NCBI GenBank assembly: GCA_001600415.1
Contig: BCJX01000007.1
Coordinates: forward strand, 1 to 64,000
Direction of reading: 5' to 3'
Source of the DNA: Pascua guehoae
Lineage: Eukaryota; Basidiomycota; Tremellomycetes; Trichosporonales; Trichosporonaceae
Length of the DNA: 64,000 nucleotides
Under the pieces are notes generated by a model. The model saw only the letters and a list, made by a program, of their open reading frames with translations, did no database searches and was not told where the DNA came from. Both the position numbers and the translations under genes were made by a program. This document shows, one piece after another, positions 11,160 through 21,728 of this stretch (position 1 is its first letter; each line of letters opens with the position of its first letter).

Positions 11160-12053
11160 ATGACCACGCCCACACCCTCACCCCCGTCCACACACACGCC
11201 CGCGCCCGCGCCCGAGTACCCCCGCCCGTCGGACCCGGGGTTCCTCCCGTCGGACCCCGAGGTGAGCACATATGCGCTTCCGCCACTGACAACAACAGAC
11301 TGGCGCCATGGCTGAGGCTGAGGATGTTGCGATGCACGAGGATGGGTCCAGCGACTTTGACCCTCAGGTAGGATCTCTTCATGACCTCGAACTGACATGC
11401 CTAGCCCCAGCGCAAGACGACTCGTCGCGCGGATGCCGACGTTGACAGCGACACGGACTCTGAGCTGGTGCGTTTATCTCCTTCATCCGTCCCCTAACAG
11501 TCGGTTGTGCTCATCCCCAAGCCCCCCCAGCCCAAGGCGTCCAAGGTGCGCGACCCGTACGCCGGCCTCCCTCACATTGCGCCGCACGCGAGGTTCCATG
11601 ATGTCTACAAGCGCGTAAGTGACACACTCGGCGTCAACAACTGACGCAAGCCCGAGCCACGCCCCTTGTTGCGCCCGCCGTCGCCCAAGTCGACGCCGCA
11701 GCCCACCAAGCCGACCGACGCCGAGCGTACGTCCCAATCCCCTAAGCCACCACTGACTGCCAGCCGTTCGCATCCCTCTCCCCGACTATGAGGCGTGCGA
11801 GCAATGCAAGGAGCGCGGGATTGACTGCTGGATTTGGTGGGTGGAGGGGTACCGTGTCGGCCGCTGCATGAACTGTGAGGGCGAGTGCGAGCTCTGGACG
11901 CGGGAACCCGGGATCCGCAAGCTCATCGACGAGTTTCTCGACCTCTACATTGAGTTTCTGATCAAGGAGGAGGAGGAAGAGATGCGGCCCCTGAGGCAAA
12001 AGGCCAGGGAAGCGATGGAGGAGATGGACAAGATGCCGGTTTACAACCCCTAA
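11160..12053 (+). CDS. Small Cys-rich zinc-finger-like protein with acidic helical tail
   Basis: Six exons join perfectly in frame: 11160-11261, 11299-11367, 11405-11467, 11501-11614, 11651-11726 and 11764-12053, giving 237 aa. All five introns are 33-37 nt with GTGAGC, GTAGGA, GTGCGT, GTAAGT and GTACGT donors. The N-terminal half is Pro/Ser/Asp-rich and disordered. The last exon holds a cysteine cluster C-x2-C-x5-C followed 14 residues later by C-x2-C-x3-C, resembling but not matching a Zn2Cys6 or zinc-knuckle fold, then a glutamate-rich helix (EEEEEMRPLRQK). A DNA- or protein-binding role is a guess from the cysteines. No family recognised. Confidence 0.8.
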
Positions 12054-12077
12054 GTGCGTGCGACCAGAGACTTTTAC

Positions 12078-12361
12078 AGTGCATGTAGACCCAGGAGACA
12101 TTATACTGTAAAACAACTGTAAATAGGAATTTTATCTGTAAACCCCACTTAGTGGGGTACAGGATTCTGCATCTGTGACCTGTGACAGGACCGGACAGGA
12201 GCTGATTTCGGCCAATACAAATGCAGATTTGGCAGAGAGGTTTGGAATAAAAACCAACAGGACTGGGCCTCTTGTGACACTGTGACAGGACAGGATTTTT
12301 GCCGTGTGACCTGTGACCGCTGTCCTATTTACAGTTGTTTTACAGTAGAGTGCATGTAGAC
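12078..12361. mobile_element. AT-rich foldback/MITE-like element
   Basis: Two perfect 25-bp inverted arms (12104-12128 and 12323-12347) face each other across about 195 bp. A 13-bp direct repeat AGTGCATGTAGAC borders them outside (12078-12090 and 12349-12361). The interior is richer in A/T than its surroundings and contains direct repeats of TGTGAC-type units plus a near-perfect hairpin CCCCACT-T-AGTGGGG at 12143-12157. No coding capacity. The structure fits a non-autonomous DNA element or foldback repeat inserted just 3' of the Cys-rich gene; the direct repeat could be a target duplication or part of the element. Confidence 0.6.
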
Positions 12362-13580
12362 GCGATGTAGACGCTGTCACCATACGACAACCAGCGACGG
12401 GTGACTGTTCCGCTCCGCCACCCTTCCTACAACGCCACAACGGTGTGAGGACGCGCCGCAACCGACGCTCTACTGGCAGCTCCTGCGGTCCCCCCGCGAG
12501 CCACGCCGCCGCCCATTTGAACGCATGACCCCACACCCAAGCCCAAACGTCATCAACATTACAACTACTGCTGACTTCGGACTGCTACTGTCTCAAACAC
12601 ATACCGATTCTGCTAGCCTTCTGGTGCACAAGCAGTTTGGCGGGCATTTGAGACGGGAGATGGCATGGACCACAGGAAACCGAGCAGTCGCCGAGATCTG
12701 GCACAGCGTTACGCCAGCGGCGGAGGCGCGGATGCCTTGTACAAGCCCTTGTGAGTCGGGTTCCTGGTGCAGATCTCCGCAACGCCACCATTCAGATATC
12801 AACCTGTCGACAACCAATAACGGCGTCGGGTACTCTCCACCCACCCAAGCCACAGTCAAATTCATCACGGCACCCCAAACAACCCGAAAACCTGAGGCCG
12901 CGGCTCAATGGTCTTCATCTCAGACCACTCTCTCGTCTGACAAGTTGTTAAGCATTTACACCCTGCACGCCTCGCACAGCCGTCTGTACTCTAGTTGACC
13001 CATCCTAGATCTCTTGGGACAGCAGCTTGTCTCGCATTGGCCTCGCGCTGCAATGTCCTGTTGGTTGGCCCGAGCTCGAACGAGCTGTGCGCTCGCTCGC
13101 TCGACATAGTATATAGGCCACCTTGGTAGGCTGTATTCAACATGCATCGCTCTATCGCTCCATTCCTCACTCGACATGTCCTGACCCCCGCTCCTCACAC
13201 CATACTATTGGCATTTGTCCCAGCGGACGTCTCATCCACCCAAGGCTATCCCAACAATCGGCCAACTGACAGACTTGACTGGCAGCATATATACCCCCTA
13301 ACCTCCGCACATCGCGTTCACTACACCTACTGTACCACCCCCAGACGCAACAAACACACCCTCTTGGAAAGGACCGCCCAGCCCAACGCCCAGCCCAACA
13401 CCCAGTCCAGCCCCCGGCCCAACGCCCAGCCCAACTTTCATCTCGATAAATTACAACCAGCTGCGTCGTTCCAAGACACTGCCATGCAAACTTGTCGTGA
13501 GTGCCAACAACTCTTTTTTTCTTTTCAAAAGAAGCCCATGTCCACCCCTGACCCCAGCCCGCGTTTCCACGCCCTCAAAC
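12362..13580. other. Intergenic region upstream of the secreted Cys-repeat gene
   Basis: No convincing gene. TATA-like sequences occur at 13108-13114 and 13284-13291. An ATG at 13484 starts a very short upstream reading frame followed by GTGAGT and a TTTTCAAAAG acceptor-like site, so the 5' leader of the next gene may itself contain an intron. Confidence 0.5.
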
Positions 13581-15331
13581 ATGATCCTGGCCCTCTCTCT
13601 CCTCTGCGGTGAGTCTTTCGACGCCCGACCTTGTGCTGACTGCAGCCTTCGCGACCCTCACAAATGCCCAGTGTAGCGGCAGCGCATGCGGCGTACCGGG
13701 GGAGTCTTGTACAAATGCGGACGGGTTGTCAGCGAGACTGAATGGTGCGGGCCAGTGTATTGTTGGCGATGGGTGCCCCGACCGACAGATCCACCCATCC
13801 AGCAACTGCACCACTACGCCGGGCGACTCCTGCGGCATCGAAAGTACGGAAGGGGTCTCCCTCGGCCGAGTGGATGAATACGGAGAATGCCGTAACCCCG
13901 TGTGCAACGCCGGAGACGACTCCAACTGTGTTATTCCGGGGACAGAGTGCGGGCAACTGTCTGGCGCTTGGGATAACTTGGGAATTTGCCGATGGTATTC
14001 GTGCCCCAACGGATATCAGGTAGGAGACACCTGTGTCCTGATGCCTTGGGGGACTTGCCCTGCCGGCCAAGTAAAGTCCGCCGAAGGCGTCTGCGCGCCC
14101 AAGACGTGTCCGCCCAACGAGGAGCTCAAAGATGGCCTCTGCGTTCCCAAAACGTGTCCGCCGAACGAGGAGCTTGGCTCTGATAACGTCTGCGGCCCCA
14201 AAACGTGTCTGCCCACCCAAGCATTGAACGCCAAGGGTGAATGCGTGGACAAGACGTGTCCGACCAACAAACAGCTGGACGACCAAGGCGAATGCGTGTG
14301 TCCACAAGGTCCGGATGCCTGCGAGGATGATAAAACGTGTCCAATCACCCACGAGCTAAACGACCAAGGCGTTTGCATCCCCAAAACATGTCCGGCCAAG
14401 CAAGAGTTGAACGACAAGGGCGTCTGTGTCGACACAACGTGCCCCACCAATCAAGAGCTCAACGGCCAAGGCGCCTGTGTCAACAAAAAGGCAGCGTGAC
14501 CCTCCAACCATGTCGAGAACACCGAGGGGGTCAGCGTGGAACAAGTCGAGGTCGTGATCGTATCCCAAGTGGAGGTTGTCGTCACCTCGGACAACAAAGT
14601 ACATACCACGACCACACCTGAACAAGTTACCGCATCTGCCACGCCGGTGACGACCACATCCTACTCGCCCGTCGTCTTCACGTCCAATGACAGTGTGTAC
14701 ACGTCGTCATCGGCGGTAGCGATCACGACGCTCGTCGTCGTCCCGGCCCAGACGTCAGCTGCTGGGTCAGAGTCTGAAAGCAGCCCCAACATTGGCGCCA
14801 TTGGCGGTGGGGTCGCCGGGGATGTCGTCGCCGCCGCAGTGCTGGGCGGTCTCGCGTTTCACTTTTTTCAAAAAGCCGCCAGTCAAAATCCCAGACGTCG
14901 AGAGCCTGTACAAGCCCGCTACGCACTACAGCTCGCACTATGGTGGGAGCGGTGGAAACGCCTTGCACTCGGTCTCTGTCGACCCCAGCAGCGCCGGACA
15001 GATGGCAGGCAATGCGGCAGGCCAGACGTACGTCGACAATTATGGGCAAGGTGTCGACCAGATGGGGCAAGGACAGACGGGCGCCGAGGGCCAGCAAGCC
15101 CAGCCGGACCCTTCGCAGCAGGCGCAAAACTATGTCGATAATCTCGACCCTACCGATCTCGATTTGGACCACCGACTGCGCCCCCCTTTCCGACCTCTAC
15201 AAGACGACGACCAGTACCAAGACCAGTACCAAAACGTCTACCCCAACCAGTACCTCGGCCAGGATCCAAACCAATACCCAAACCAAGCAAACCAAGCACA
15301 CCAATACCCAAACCAATACCCAAACCAATAA
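13581..15331 (+). CDS. Secreted Cys-repeat surface protein with membrane anchor, frame disrupted
   Basis: Exon 1 (13581-13608) joins exon 2 at 13646 across a 37-nt intron, giving a clear signal peptide (MILALSLLCAFATLTNA). The exterior is Cys-rich and from about 14080 to 14490 carries about eight tandem ~17-residue units of the form KTCP-x-N-x-EL-ND-x-G-x-C. A TGA at 14497-14499 stops this frame, yet the same frame continues with a Ser/Thr/Val-rich stalk and a Gly/Ala-rich transmembrane segment (about 14790-14868). A +1 shift at 14869 (TTT TTT C AAA AAG) is then needed to reach the basic stop-transfer KKPPVK and a Gln/Asn/Pro/Tyr-rich cytoplasmic tail (YPNQ repeats) ending at 15331. Architecture resembles fungal wall sensors. 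It may be a pseudogene, recoded, or spliced differently. Confidence 0.6.
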
Positions 15332-15700
15332 GACTCTTCCTCGAGTATCCGGTCCCCGCCTTACTCACCGCCACTCTCGCCCCTCCCAGGTTCGCCGTTT
15401 GCGGGGAAAATGTGATGGAACTGGGCGCGCCCTCTGTGTGCGACCTTGATCATTTTGCGTGGCTTCCATAACGCATAGCTGCGACTCTGAGTAAACCCAT
15501 AAATAACTATTTGTACATGTTTTTGCACCTTGGACTATTAGCGGGAATGCAAGTGGCAAGTGGGATCAGAGAAGACCAATGAATATACAGCCTCCGACAA
15601 AAAGGTCCGTTAAGTGACGTGGGGTGATACCTGTCTCGTGCTGCCAAACGCTCATCTCAGCAGCACCTCAGAGCAGCATGCCACAGCATCCCTGCGCCGC
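15332..15700. other. Intergenic, convergent
   Basis: Lies between two convergent genes. Nothing beyond likely 3' ends is visible. Confidence 0.5.
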
Positions 15701-16000
15701 TTAACGGACTTTTTGACGGAGGGGGTCGCTGGCAGACCCGTCATCTTGGCGCAGGAACAATATTCCGCTGCCGACGAGGGCAGCGACGGCCACGCCGGTG
15801 CCGATGCGGAGATGGTGCCTGTCCTTGGAGCGGTCGCGAGGGCGAAAAGCTGATAGAGCCTTGTGGACGTGGGCTGGATACGCCCAAGCCAAGGACGGTT
15901 GGGCCGAGTTGCGCACAGGGGTGTGGGTGAACCGCAATTGGTTGGAGACCCGGTGCATAGCGCGGATCGGGAGCCGGGAACGGTGGAGCGTTCGGAGCAT
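15701..16000 (-). CDS. Small protein with mitochondrial-type presequence and one membrane segment
   Basis: A single-exon frame of 99 aa from an ATG at 16000. The first ~45 residues are rich in Arg, Ser and His with no acids, typical of a mitochondrial targeting sequence, and a hydrophobic stretch (about 70-84, GTGVAVAALVGSGILFL) could span the inner membrane. The tail is short and charged. It resembles the small single-pass mitochondrial proteins of fungi, but I cannot name a family; a chance frame is possible. Confidence 0.45.
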   Translation of the reverse strand: MLRTLHRSRLPIRAMHRVSNQLRFTHTPVRNSAQPSLAWAYPAHVHKALSAFRPRDRSKDRHHLRIGTGVAVAALVGSGILFLRQDDGSASDPLRQKVR

Positions 16001-16795
16001 TGGTTTAGGAGTGCTGTTGGTGCAGGGTACGAAGTACTGCTGTTATGCTGTTGTGGTGCTGGCTTATAGCAAGGCATAGTGTTATTTCTGATGGTAGAAG
16101 CTGTTGGTCAGCCGTTGTTTGCCGAGATCGCGGAGCGCAGTCGGCCCCACGGGGTAGGCAACCGATATCTCGGATGGAATACACACAGCGGCCGCAATCT
16201 CGGAGATACCCACTCGTGTAGCTAGTAGCCAGGTATTGTATGCGGGCCACTTTCGCGAGTGCTACGAGGGGAAGGAGTCGGCATCGAGCTGATTCTTTGG
16301 ATGGTGTCTCGAACAATCGGTTAGGAAACTATCGGCATCGGACACTCCCAAGCTGCAACCATTAGCGGTTGTCACCTGGCACTCTGCCCCCCCCCCCCCC
16401 AACCCACGAACAAGAGCCGTCGCTATCTCGTGCACGGGGCGGCACCCAACACATGGCGGTATGGAGTCGAGTCGGAACCCTCATTCCAGCGCAAATCAAT
16501 TCGTAAACCTCTGTGGCCATGTGGCCGTGATGGGAAGACCTCGAAGATCGAAAACCACGGTAGGTACTCGGGGCTGGATGGGATGCTACATCCTGCTGTG
16601 CAGTCTGCGCCGTGGCCCCGATAGGCGATTTTAGTGCATCCCCCCAGTTTCCGGAGCTGCCGGGCCGGTCGGCCCTCTGGATGACAAGTCAGTCGCCACC
16701 ATTGTCAACAAATCGTCCGCCTCGCATCGTCCTCAACAACACAACCATCATCATCGTCAATGGCAGCACATGGGCCATCAGTGTAATACGGCAAA
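16001..16795. other. Divergent promoter region
   Basis: About 800 bp between the divergent small mitochondrial-type gene and the Zn2Cys6 regulator. Contains a C14 run (16387-16400). No further gene supported. I see no copy of the GGCGG-N10-CCGCC palindrome here. Confidence 0.5.
16387..16400. repeat. C14 homopolymer
   Basis: Fourteen consecutive C in the promoter region upstream of the transcription factor gene. Confidence 0.85.
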
Positions 16796-19329
16796 ATGCA
16801 GAGGACATCGAGATCGCCACAACGCCGTCCAAGTAGTATGCACTTGGTAGCTCCGCTCCCACGCTTGACCTCACACCCACAGTTCCCCATGTCGACGACA
16901 GGCCTGCCCCACGTCCTTCGAAGCGCCGCCTGACAGACTCGGAGCGGCAGCGGACTGAACACAGCTGCGATAGATGCCGCCAGCGCAAGCGGCGGTGCAT
17001 CCGGTCGAGCGAGACGGGCGCGTGTGTGGCGTGCGACGAGGCACGGGCAGAGTGCCAGACGACGATGCCGCGCCGGCAGCGCGTCTACACCACCGTTGAT
17101 CAGCTGTCGTTGCGGTACCGCATGCTCGATGTGCTGGTTCGCAGGTTGTTCCCCGAGTACGACGTCGACTCACTCCAGGGGCTGCAGGCGCTCGCTGCTA
17201 ACAAGGGCGTCGAGGTACCGCTGGACGAGAGTCATATTGAGCCTCTTGTTCCGACGCGGGAACCGGATGGAGTGGACACCACAGGCGCTTCGTCGTCTGG
17301 AGTAACGGCGAGAGACCGATTGCCAAACCCGGATCAAGTAGGCAATATGAGTCGTGGTGGTCACGCCGCCATGCCTGAAGACATACCCGAGGGCTGGCTC
17401 CTCCCCGCACCCAACGGAGGATACCACTACGTCGGCACTGCGTCACTCGTCTACTTTGCGCACGCGGCTCGGGGGCTCGTATCGAAGTCCAACCTCGCTA
17501 CGACACCTACGTATGATGAGGCCGGTCTTCGCACCTTTCTGCGAACCGCAGAGTTTACGACGTACAAGGTCAGCCACGCGATCGAGGACGGCAAGCACGG
17601 CAACCCCCTCGCACTGACGCCTGACGACTCGACAGAGCCTCAAGATATCCCTCCGACATACCTAGATAGTGGCCGTCGCTCTAGCCGGTCCAGCACATTA
17701 CCAGGACCAACGCACGACAGGCCGGCTGGCGGTCTGCCAGACCGCGCCACATCTGACCGCCTCGTGCAGGCCTTTTTCGACCACGCGCACCTCAACTATC
17801 CAGTATTCCACCGCGGCGCCTTTCAGGTCAAGTACGAGGCGACGTGGTCGCCGCACTCTGACCAGGCGCTCTTCACGCAGGACCCCGGTTGGCTCGCGTC
17901 GCTGTTGATGGTACTCGTGATCGGCGCGCAAAAGCTCGAGGCGGGCCTCGGCGGACAGCCGCAGGCGCTGCACCACCGGTGCCTCTCGATCCTCTTCCGC
18001 GACGGCCTCGAGCGCATTGTCCTGAGCTCGACGCTCTCCAATGTGCAAGCCCTCCTACTGCTATCAATGTATCAGCACAACATGGGCGAGCGCAATTCCG
18101 CGTGGCTGCTAGTCGGCCAGGCAGCGCGCTCCGCCGTCGCACTCGGCATGCACAGAGACAGTGGGGACGAGGCCAACTTTGATCCGTTTGAGCGCAATAC
18201 GCGACGTCTCGTCTGGTCGACCGTGTACTCGTTTGAACAGACAATATCGCTCGCCTTGGGGCGGCCGTCGTTTACCGAGACGGTAAACGTGACTGCTAGC
18301 CTGCCCGATGTGACGTTTACGAACAGCATTGGCCTGCCGCCTGATCTTTTGGGAAACTCGCTCAAGCTCGCAAACCTTCACACCAAGGTGCGGCGGTTTG
18401 TCAGCACCGCGTCGCCAAACTATGCGTCACCGAGCAAGCTGGCACTCTCGTGCCCGACCGCAAATCGCCTCCTGGGCGAGCTGTCGGCATGGCGGGCTGA
18501 TCTCCCAGCACATCTATCCCCTCACCATCCCACCCTAAACCCAGCACAACGACGGGCCGTCCTGCTCATGCACATATGGTCGTACTACCTCGAAAGTATC
18601 ATTTCCCGCCCCTTTATCCTCTGCCGCGTCGACCATGACATACCCACGACCACGCTACCAGCACCGCTGCCCGCCGAAATCGCCGAGCTGGCCAGCCGGT
18701 GCGTCCACGCCGCCGACTCTTCGGTGGAGCTCCTTCTGCAACTCCGAGGTGCGGACATGTTGGAAGGTAGCGTCTACCTCGACTTTTACGCCATCTACCA
18801 CGCCTCCATGATCATTGGCGTGCATTTCCTCAGCCGCCCACAGGCTACAGATACCATCGACGACGCAGCCATACGAGCCGACATTTCGGCCCTGCTCGCA
18901 CGCAGTAAGGGCGTCAGCGTCGCCCCCACATACCGCATCCTCATGAACATTGCCATGCCGCTCGCATACATCTCGGGCATCGCGCCTGAGACGGACGCGG
19001 CGGTGATTTCGCCTCCCCAGGACACCGGGACGGGGACGAGCTTTACGTCGATGGACGACGTGCCGTCTGTGCCGCCTCTGATACCGTACGACGTGTCGGT
19101 GGAGCGCTTTTCGCGCGACGAGTCGTCTGCCGCGTTCACCGACCTCAACTTGTCGGGTAGCATGGACCCCTTGCAACCGTCGACAACGCTCGAGTCGGCA
19201 ACGCTCGAGCAGCTGTTTGGGCCTATGCCACAGTTCCAGCAGGACGACATGTCGCTCGACGTCTTTGCCGACCTGTATGCGGTGGGCCTCGATCCGAACA
19301 ACATCGACTTGCAGGCTTTTGCAATGTAA
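16796..19329 (+). CDS. Zn2Cys6 transcription factor with fungal-specific middle homology region
   Basis: A short first exon (16796-16832) joins 16883-19329 across a 50-nt intron, giving 827 aa. Residues about 40-70 form a perfect binuclear zinc cluster, C-x2-C-x6-C (CDRCRQRKRRC) and C-x2-C-x6-C (CVACDEARAEC), preceded by a basic Ser/Arg-rich arm. The centre (about residues 310-600, from YPVFHRGAF through YLDFYAIYHASMI) matches the fungal-specific transcription factor domain. The acidic, Asp/Ser/Thr-rich end could activate transcription. Factors of this class bind paired CGG triplets, and such paired sites occur in the two divergent promoters immediately downstream, so it is the probable regulator of the adjacent metabolic genes (inference). 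Confidence 0.92.
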
Positions 19330-19556
19330 CCAGTAAATGTAGGCAGCCACCGCGATTCCTAACTGGCAATGGATTGTAACCACTCTGCTCAGGTGTATTC
19401 ACCTGTAGTCTCCATGGGTGCTTGACTGTTTTAGGATAACACGCCGTCCAGCAGAACCTGTCTTCCAACAGCACACGTTGTGACCCTCTCGCTTCAAATA
19501 ATAGCATCTCATGACAAAAGTGCACTTGTAAAACCTGCTCGTCATACCTCCGGCCT

Positions 19557-20636
19557 CTAGAGCGGACCTTTGGCCATCGCCCCCTGCAAGTCAGCGCCGC
19601 CAACAACTCACTACACCACACTCACGCCATCGACCAGAAGCGTCTCGCCCGTGACGTATTGGCTCGCGCGCGAGGCCAGAAACACGGCGGGCCCAGCAAA
19701 GTCAGCGGGCTCGCCCCACCGTCCGCCAGGGATGCTGTTTACGCGGGCTGCGTAGAGTCCGGGGTTGCCTCGGAGGTCGGTGTTGCTGGCCGTTAGCTAG
19801 GTGTACCTAGAGAATGTGGAAAATGATATCCGCAGAGCCGGGAGAGGAACAGAGGGTGGCTCTGTGAAAGGCAGAGAGCTAGAGCCTGAACGGACAAAGC
19901 TAGTACATAGAAGAGACCACTCACATGTCCGTAGCGATAGACCCCGGCGCGATCGCATTCACGCGAACATTGTGCTTGCTCCACTCGTTGCTGAGTGCCT
20001 TGGTGAGGCCTGAGACCGCGGCCTTGGCTGCCGCGTACGACGCGACGCGATTGCCGCCGACAAACGAGTTGAGGGACGCGACGTTGATAATGTTTCCGCG
20101 TCCCTTGGCAATAAAGTGTTTGCCGGCCGCCTGGGAGATGAAGAAGAGCGAGTTGAGATTGATGTTGACGACCTGGGTGTGAGGCTCGTTCCGCAACCAA
20201 CAACCGAGTCTGGAAGCTCACATTGTTCCAATCGCCCTCTTCAATATCCACAGTGTCCTTGCGCTGGAGCACGCCGCCGCAGTTGACGAGAATGGAGACG
20301 TCGCCAAGTTCGAGCGCGCGCGCGACCACGTTCTTTGCGTCGGTGACGTCGCTGAGATCCCCCTTGACGAGCTCGGCCTTACCCCCCGCTGCGTGGATGG
20401 CGTCACGCGTGGCCGTATTGCTCAGGTCCCGCTGGGCGATAATCACGGCCGCACCCGCCTGGGCTAGTCCGATGGCGATGGCGGCGCCAATGCCTGTGGA
20501 TTAGATTGGGTATTGTCAGGTGTCACAAGGTGAACGTACCCCTCGAACCGCCCGTGACGAGTGCCGTCTCGCCGTCGAGACGGAACAGGTCGAGGACGGG
20601 AGCCGCTGGAGACGCGTCGAGTCCAGGTGCAGACAT
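19557..20636 (-). CDS. Short-chain dehydrogenase/reductase, KduD/3-ketoacyl reductase-like
   Basis: Five exons on the minus strand (20636-20540, 20493-20222, 20172-19925, 19785-19626, 19583-19557) give 267 aa. The classical SDR fold is complete: TGGSRGIG dinucleotide motif near residue 28, NCGG in place of the usual NNAG, catalytic Ser (NVASLNS), and the SYAAAK Tyr-x3-Lys pair, then a PGSI-T loop and the common C-terminal VDGG. The best general resemblance is to 2-deoxy-D-gluconate 3-dehydrogenase-type enzymes, acting on a sugar acid or polyol with NAD(P)H; substrate is not determinable. The third intron (139 nt) is long for this genome. It is divergent from the dehydroquinase gene with a shared promoter containing paired CGG sites. 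Confidence 0.88.
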
Positions 20637-21130
20637 GGTTTCGAAGACGAGAAGAGGTTGGCAAGGGTTACAGAAGAGGTGAGTAGTGACGCAAACGACC
20701 AGTTCCTTGACGTGCGACCAGTTCTTGAAGTTGTTGTCAGGACGTGTGGTCCCCGGAGACACCGCCGTCATTGCAGTTTGCGAGGTATGTTTCGGCGCCG
20801 GGCGGGCCGAGGTTGTTGACAGATGGACCGTGCCTGGGGCGTCGGAGTGTCCGTGGAGGCGGAAGCACTCTTCCGACGGACAAGACCGGTGGCGATCTTT
20901 AGTGTGGCGGAAGCATGATGCCGCCGGCACTGGTCCGCCTAGGCCGCGGTAGTGACGCTATCGTGCGATGTAGCGTCACAGGCGGTAGCGCCAGAACTCG
21001 TTATGCTTCTTGCTGTCGTCAACAGGGTGGACCAGACCCAACCTCTGATCACAAATGCACATGCCACATAAAGACTCCCTAGGAATGAGCCAGAACACAA
21101 CCCCTACCTTTGTCATCAGAACTCTTCACC
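20637..21130. promoter_or_regulatory. Divergent promoter between SDR and dehydroquinase genes
   Basis: Holds a cluster of paired CGG/CCG triplets: CGG-N5-CCG at 20843-20853, the inverted repeat CGGAAG-CACT-CTTCCG at 20860-20875, and the GGCGG-N10-CCGCC palindrome at 20906-20925. Such pairs are the typical recognition format of Zn2Cys6 factors. Confidence 0.65.
20906..20925. promoter_or_regulatory. GGCGG-N10-CCGCC palindrome, copy 1
   Basis: GGCGG and CCGCC separated by the spacer AAGCATGATG. The same element with a spacer differing only at two positions occurs at 24874-24893 in the second divergent promoter of the cluster. The CGG-N10-CCG spacing equals that bound by Put3-type Zn2Cys6 factors. 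Confidence 0.65.
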
Positions 21131-21728
21131 ATGACCCGCTTAGGCAAGCGCTCCGTCCTTGTCATCAACGGCCCAAACCTCAACCTCTTGGGTACTCGGG
21201 AGCCACACAGTAAGAACACCATTCGACCCGCAACTGACCACAGTCTACGGCGTCGAGACACTCGACGACGTGTCCGAGGCTGGGAAGAAGCAGGCAGCAG
21301 AATCTGGCTCGCATGTCGAATTCTTCCAAAGTAATTGGGAGGGTGCAGTCGTCGACCGCATCCAGGCGGCACGTGCAGACGGCACCGACGGCATCGTCCT
21401 CAACCCTGGGGGTTGGACGCACTACTCAATCGCAATCCGTGACGCCCTCCTCGGCGTCGACATTCCGTTTGTTGAAGTGAGCCTTGCCAGCATGTCAGTG
21501 CTGACGCCCCAGCTCCACGTTGCCAACATTCACAGTCGTGAGGAGTGGCGCCACCACTCGGTTTTCCATGACAAGGCAGTGGCAGTGATTGTGAGTGTCG
21601 ATTCCAAGCCGCAACTGACCATATAGGCCGGAGCTGGTGTGCAGGGCTACAAATACGCTATCGATTTGGTTCTTACAAACGAGAAAAAGTTCCCTTCCAA
21701 GAGCAACCACAACGCCAATGGTGCTTAG
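21131..21728 (+). CDS. Type II 3-dehydroquinate dehydratase (catabolic dehydroquinase)
   Basis: Four exons (21131-21209, 21244-21476, 21513-21590, 21627-21728) give 163 aa, the usual subunit size. All family hallmarks are visible: [13 protein letters not shown] followed by the catalytic Tyr (IYG), [30 protein letters not shown] with the active-site Asn and His, and SREEWRHHS with the substrate-binding Arg, ending [12 protein letters not shown]. The enzyme converts 3-dehydroquinate to 3-dehydroshikimate. Fungi make aromatic amino acids with the AROM complex, so a separate type II enzyme normally serves quinate/shikimate catabolism (qa-2/qutE). No quinate dehydrogenase or dehydroshikimate dehydratase is seen nearby, so the pathway is not simply the classical qut cluster. 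Confidence 0.93.

Noticed and set aside
12525..12998. 157-codon plus-strand frame
   Set aside because: No codon bias, no motifs and no splice-site context; probably chance.
14494..14532. 39-nt intron removing the in-frame TGA of the surface protein
   Set aside because: Kept only as an alternative: donor GTGACC is unlike other donors here and there is no CTGAC/CTAAC branch sequence near the acceptor.
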